Positions 61,255 to 64,000 of a stretch of 64,000 bases of DNA are shown here, in pieces. Each line of letters starts with the position of its first letter. Positions within the stretch are counted from its first letter, which is position 1. This DNA comes from Lindgomyces ingoldianus (Eukaryota; Ascomycota; Dothideomycetes; Pleosporales; Lindgomycetaceae). The stretch is taken from assembly GCF_010093535.1 (NCBI RefSeq), contig NW_022985168.1, positions 221,924 to 285,923 of the forward strand. The letters run 5' to 3'. Both the position numbers and the translations under genes were made by a program. The notes below the pieces were generated by a model. The model was not told the DNA's origin and ran no database searches. It saw only the letters and a program-made list of their open reading frames with translations.

Positions 61255-63255
61255 TTAAATTTTTTTTTTTTATTATAAATTTAGTGTTCTTAGTTGCAGC
61301 AGTTAGCTACTTTATACTTATAATTTTTAACTAAGTAATATAATGTTAGGTAGTTTTCTTTTTTTACTACTTTTTACTAGAAGTAGTAAAACTTATAGTT
61401 ATTTTATTTTTTACACTTTACCTATCCTTCTTATTTATAGAAAGGGGCTGTCTAATAGGTATAACAGTTTATAGTTTTACAGGCTAAGGCTGTCCTTTAC
61501 TATAAGCATTTGTTATAGTTCTTCTTCTATGTAGGCTACTAGCCTGCTTAGTGTTTATTGTCCTAGTGCTTAACACAGTAACACTGTGTACACTAATACT
61601 AGGGGTATAGACAGTTATTAGGTCTATGTAAAGTATTAAAAGAACTCTTTTAAGTCTACTAAAAGTATTTGTGTGTTTATACTATTTATATAGAGTGTTT
61701 TTTTGTGAGAGCACTGTGAAGCAGGAAGCGTGAAGCGCAGAAGGGGGTACAGGATAGTATTGATAGACGAATCCTTGAGGAGACTCAGGGGTTCGTAAGA
61801 GGATATATATATATGTGCTGGGGCACGTGACGGGACGTCATGTGCCCAAGGCTGGGCCGAGGGCTCTCCGGGGAGAGTCCGAGGCATGTCCAAGTTGACC
61901 GTGACATTTTTCTATTAGCAGTTATTAGTGCTATAGGCGTTGTTTTTATAGAGTACACACTAGCTATAGCTTTACCTTATTACTAAAGCCTTTCTACTAA
62001 CTGTAAGGCTTAGGAGTAGTGTCTTAGGTTTTCTAAGTACTAGCTTTAAAACTTTAAACCTAGTAGGTCTACCTAATCCTTTTAGTTTCTAGTCTTAGAT
62101 TTAGATAAAAAACTGCTATTATTTTTTATTTTTTATAATGTTATATTTAACCTTAGCTATCTACTATATAATGTTAAATGTAAGGTAGTTATTGCTAATG
62201 TTTATCTAGTAAAGCATAACTATGTAATAGCTTAGGTAGTTATGTTATAAACTACACTTTTAGCATTTACATTTCTAGAACTATCTAGAGAGTTCTTTTA
62301 CTAAAGTGCTAAAGGTTTAGTCTTAAAAAGAAAACTATTTTTCTCTTTTTTAAATATTTATAATATACTCTTAAATTTAAGTCTTTTTTTATATCTTTTA
62401 AAAATTATAAGGTCCTGTAACACTGTATTTAGGCTACTAAAGTTTTAAATAACTACTTCTTAGTATGCTTTAGAACAGTTATTTAAAAAGTAGTTTTTTT
62501 TTATTACTAGTAAAGTTTATTATTTAATCTTTCTAATATTTTCTTATCTATAAGGCTATATTTAGTAGTAATAGCTTTTATTATTACAGTAGTATTTTTA
62601 TTCTTTCTCTTCTAAAAGTTTAGGTAATTTTAGCAGAAATGCCTTACTTTTTTATAGTTTAAGTAGGCCTTGTCCTCTAGCTACTTTTATTATTCTTTTA
62701 TTAAGGGCAGCTTATTATGTTCTAGAACTTAGCTTTTTTTTAAAAAAAAAGAGCTTTATATATGCTTTATATAACTAAAATCTATAGGTTTTTTATTATA
62801 TTATAAAAGCTTTTTTTTTTTAGAAATAAACTTTAGTTTTTAGAAAGTTTTTTTTTTATGCTTTTTATAACAGTTGTTATAAGTTATTACTTATATAATA
62901 AAGTTTTTAAAAGTAGTTAGCTTATTACTGTGTATAAATTTATTTTTTACTATTTTACTTAGTTTATTATAAAATATATAATAAAAAGCTTTCTAGTTTA
63001 TCTATCTACAGATAGCTAATTATTCTCTAAAGTATGCTGTGTAGTTCTAGACTAGGCTACTACTTTACTTTATAGTGTTTAATTTATTAGCTACAATTTT
63101 CTTTTTATTTAAAGTTTTATAAATAGTAGTTAAAGCTTTTTTAAAGTTTTTAACACTACTAAACACTTCTTTTGTTTTAGAGGTAAGTGTTGCGCTATTA
63201 GCTCTAAAGTCTATTTAGTTATCTGTGTAAGGCTAGAACTAGATTACAGAAAGGC
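61255..63255 (-). mobile_element. Gypsy G, Gag piece
   Basis: Continuation of Gypsy G right of foldback B4. On the minus strand at 62,665-62,624 a CCHC knuckle can be read (spacing x2, x4, x4) in which the three Cys codons are TAC, TAT and TAC, i.e. TGC/TGT changed by G-to-A, while the His is kept. Charged Lys/Glu-rich text surrounds it, as in Gag. A solo LTR interrupts at 61,704-61,906. The 5' LTR of G is not recognised. Confidence 0.7.
61704..61906 (-). mobile_element. young GC-rich solo LTR (family L)
   Basis: 203 bp; in minus orientation TGTCACGGTCAACTTGG ... GTGCTCTCACA, flanked by TTTTT on both sides (61,699-703; 61,907-911). GC-rich, with intact CpG/CpA and no RIP pattern, in sharp contrast to the Gag remnant around it. 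A TATATATATA at about 61,805 could be its promoter. No second copy in the window. Confidence 0.8.
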
Positions 63256-63545
63256 TGTAACGGCGCAGGCAAGACAATGGGTCCGAATGCGGTATGAATC
63301 CACTCAGAGGCATATGGGAGTGCGTGGGGACTTAGAGACCTGGGAATACTAATGACACCTATAGGCCTTGTACGTAGGATATTAGAAAACTACTAAGCTA
63401 GCTACAGGGGCAAGGTGCGACTAAATACATAAGGGAATAGAGGTAACTGTAGGAGACTAGGTTAAGTCATAGTCAGGGCTGATACAGGGACCCTTTAGAT
63501 AGGATCTAAGCAACCTAAGATAGAACAATTTATAGAATTATTACA
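63256..63545 (-). mobile_element. LTR of family D (copy 2)
   Basis: 290 bp, TGTAACGGCGCAGG ... GAATTATTACA, closely matching 14,571-14,899 but less damaged. Followed at 63,546 by the complement of a polypurine tract (ATAGAGGAGGGAGTAG), so it should be the 3' LTR of a minus-strand element that continues past the right edge. Confidence 0.7.
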
Positions 63546-64000
63546 CTACTCCCTCCTCTATAAGCTAATAGTTTTTATCTATAATATGTAAAACATATTT
63601 AAAACTACTTTAAAACTAATTTAAATAAAATATAATAAGTATAACTATCTTAACTAAAATTTCCTGTTACTAAGAAATAAACTAAAAACCTAATACTAAT
63701 ATAATGCCTTTATTATAATGTTTTTATTTAGTAGTAACTAGCAGTGTAGTTATTATTAATATAGTAAATTTATTATTTATAGTAATAAGTGTTTGCTTAC
63801 CTTACTTATATAGTCTAGTTAATGTTGTTAGTTTCTTTTTTAACTATTATTTAAATCTCTACTTTATAGGTATTATTATGCACCTAACATCTTATAGCTT
63901 AGTCTACTAACTAATTATAGTATTAAAGAAATTTACTATGCTGCTCTACCCCCCTTCTAGAGCCTCTTTAGAGGCGTTTTAAGTTATCTACTTTTAGGCT
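63546..64000 (-). mobile_element. body of family D element, partial
   Basis: AT-rich and RIP-like. Only the first ~30 bp next to the LTR match the D copy at 14,900. A C-run and a GAGGCTCT/AGAGCCTC inverted pair occur near 63,950-63,980. No protein motif read. Confidence 0.4.

Noticed and set aside
61636..61893. 85-codon minus-strand frame
   Set aside because: Sits over the solo LTR 61,704-61,906; an LTR, not a gene.
63900..64000. Search for tRNA/rRNA genes and telomere repeats across the window, including the right edge
   Set aside because: No cloverleaf-like, rRNA-like or TTAGGG-repeat sequence was seen.

Overview
The window is filamentous ascomycete DNA. Evidence: genes with 49-63 bp GT..AG introns and CTAAC-type branch sites, a fungal NACHT/WD40 gene and HET fragment, and about 50 kb of very AT-rich DNA made of transposons carrying C-to-T / G-to-A damage mostly in CpA/TpG context, turning Trp and Gln codons into stops. 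That is the signature of repeat-induced point mutation (RIP). A Dothideomycete (Pleosporales-like) source is my inference from this compartment style and from the 1.86-kb TIR element; I could not check it.

Region 1 (1-14,231) is GC-balanced and gene-bearing: a NACHT/WD40 STAND gene running off the left edge (minus), a truncated HET-domain fragment (minus), a decayed metallo-beta-lactamase-fold gene (minus), a Spo12-like cell-cycle gene (plus, 3 exons), a UreF urease accessory gene (plus, 2 exons), a secreted SGNH/GDSL hydrolase (plus) and a GH31 glycosidase (plus). They are independent transcription units; the only functional theme is the NLR plus HET fragment, which suggests a decaying non-self-recognition locus.

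Region 2 (14,232-64,000) has no intact host gene. It resolves into nested transposons: a 1.86-kb pogo/Fot1-like family with TIRs ('B', three full copies plus derivatives), a second pogo/Fot1 family ('A'), a relative with different TIRs ('C'), a 5.4-kb Copia element (two copies plus a solo LTR around an assembly gap), a second Copia family ('F', one 7.18-kb copy and one 4.35-kb internal-deletion copy), two Gypsy chromoviruses ('H', plus strand; 'G', minus strand, split into five pieces), and several solo or short LTR elements. Target-site duplications fix most boundaries and give an insertion order five levels deep: G, then foldback B4, then H, then Copia copy 2, then the solo LTR/gap.

The most unusual items are a 1.1-kb near-palindromic derivative of the B transposon present twice at the same size (1,099 and 1,100 bp), RIP damage that fades toward the outer ends of elements, a miniature LTR element with a 74-bp hairpin, and an antisense Cys-motif/coiled-coil reading-frame remnant at the 3' end of the G Gypsy element. 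All reading-frame, boundary and intron calls come from reading the sequence by eye; no database search was made.
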